Below, piece by piece: positions 63,546-64,000 of a stretch of 64,000 nt of DNA (positions within the stretch are counted from its first letter, which is position 1; every line of letters begins with the position of its first letter). The stretch is from Gracilaria vermiculophylla (Eukaryota > Rhodophyta > Florideophyceae > Gracilariales > Gracilariaceae): the NCBI GenBank assembly GCA_019155205.2, contig JAHNZQ020003147.1:1712999-1776998 (forward strand), written 5' to 3'. The notes below the pieces were generated by a model. It ran no database searches. It worked only from the letters and a program-made list of their open reading frames with translations, and was not told the origin of the DNA. The translations under genes and the position numbers were made by a program.

Positions 63546-63913
63546 AGCAGCTTCTTCCCGATTTCTGTTAATGTTTGGACTTTTTCTCAGTAGAAATCCA
63601 CCCCAACGTCCCGGTTCTATATCTGTATCTTAATCGCTTTCGAGTAGCATCATAGTATTGTTGTCCAGCTGATCTGCCATCTCGTAAATCCAGATGTTAT
63701 CCATTGTCAGCGCCTGTAGCATCTGTATGCTCATACAAAGAACTTGGTGGCTGGTTGACTGGAGATATAGTAGCTGGAGAATCGGTGGGAAATTTCATCT
63801 GTTTAGCAGATGAGCAAATTTTAAAATATAGCCCATCCAATAAAAGTTCTACAATTGTGCAACTAATTTGCTAATTTGCCAATTTGCTACAAACATTGGT
63901 GGAGATGCTCTTA

Positions 63914-64000
63914 GAAGTAACATTAGCAGTAGCGCAGAACAGTCGTTTCTCATTATGAACGGTCACAGGAAAAGCCTTAAAAGTATAATACCTGTGAGGG
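63914..64000 (-). pseudogene. Upstream part of the split retroelement pol
   Basis: Minus strand open in one frame (HRYYTFKAFPVTVHNEKR, then LFCATANVTS), which joins in frame to NGPDRSWAEEKKIVDKV at 60881 once the Harbinger element and one TTA copy are left out. The remainder lies outside the window. Confidence 0.65.

Larger units (their letters stand above)
60882..63910. mobile_element. PIF/Harbinger element with TIRs and TTA target duplication
   Basis: 3,029 bp. The left end begins GTGCTTCTCCACCAACG; the right end, read on the minus strand, GAGCATCTCCACCAATG. Similarity extends about 40 bp, including GTAGCAAAT and AGCAAATTA. TTA is duplicated at 60879-60881 and 63911-63913, the standard 3-bp Harbinger target. 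It carries a plus-strand Myb-like gene and a minus-strand nuclease, both disrupted. It lies within an integrase frame that becomes continuous if the element and one TTA are removed. Confidence 0.9.

Overview
The window is eukaryotic nuclear DNA, most probably from a florideophyte red alga, and Chondrus crispus is my best guess. I base this on a cytosolic GapC gene with one very early intron, compact and mostly intron-free genes, short GT..AG introns (70-99 nt) with CTAAC-like branch points, and heavy loads of Ty3/gypsy, Ty1/copia, Tc1/mariner and PIF/Harbinger elements between small gene islands. The organism is an inference; no database search was run.

Layout. 1-6.3 kb is a transposon graveyard: inverted gypsy (chromovirus) half-elements, a DDE nuclease fragment cut by a gypsy LTR, and a dead Tc1/mariner element. 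6.3-7.1 kb holds a C-terminal flavin-monooxygenase fragment. 8.3-14.4 kb is one copia element on the minus strand with 131/134-bp LTRs and a perfect 5-bp target duplication; it is inactivated by an LTR-like insert and a nonsense codon. 15.9-28.1 kb is the first gene island: a two-domain AhpD-like protein (-), Ctf4/WDHD1 (+), an F-box/LRR protein (+), an Alr4036-type FMN oxidase (-, one intron) and a D-lactate dehydrogenase-like enzyme (+). 28-33 kb is gene-poor, with a broken PhoD-like phosphatase and a scaffold gap that looks false. 33.3-54.8 kb is the second island: GapC (-, one intron), a PH-domain kinase (+), mitochondrial enoyl reductase MECR (-, one intron), a UCH37-like protein that has lost its catalytic triad (+), a DnaJ-X protein (-, one intron), a TKL kinase with ARM repeats (+), its tandem paralogue with a collapsed kinase domain (+), and an unknown protein (+). 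54.8-64 kb is again transposon-rich: a Tc1 remnant, a Harbinger pair, and an integrase-bearing retroelement split by a second complete Harbinger element with TTA target duplications.

How it works together. The genes are housekeeping (replication, glycolysis, mitochondrial fatty acid synthesis, protein turnover, signalling) and no pathway cluster is evident. Most sit in head-to-head pairs sharing one intergenic region: AhpD-like/Ctf4, FMN oxidase/D-LDH, GapC/PH kinase, MECR/UCH37-like and DnaJ-X/TKL kinase. Several have a strong GC-rich to GC-neutral gradient from 5' to 3'. The points most worth a second look are the UCH37-like pseudoenzyme, the kinase-collapsed ARM paralogue, the near-identical primer-site-like motif after the LTRs of two unrelated retroelements, the nested Harbinger element, and the false gap.
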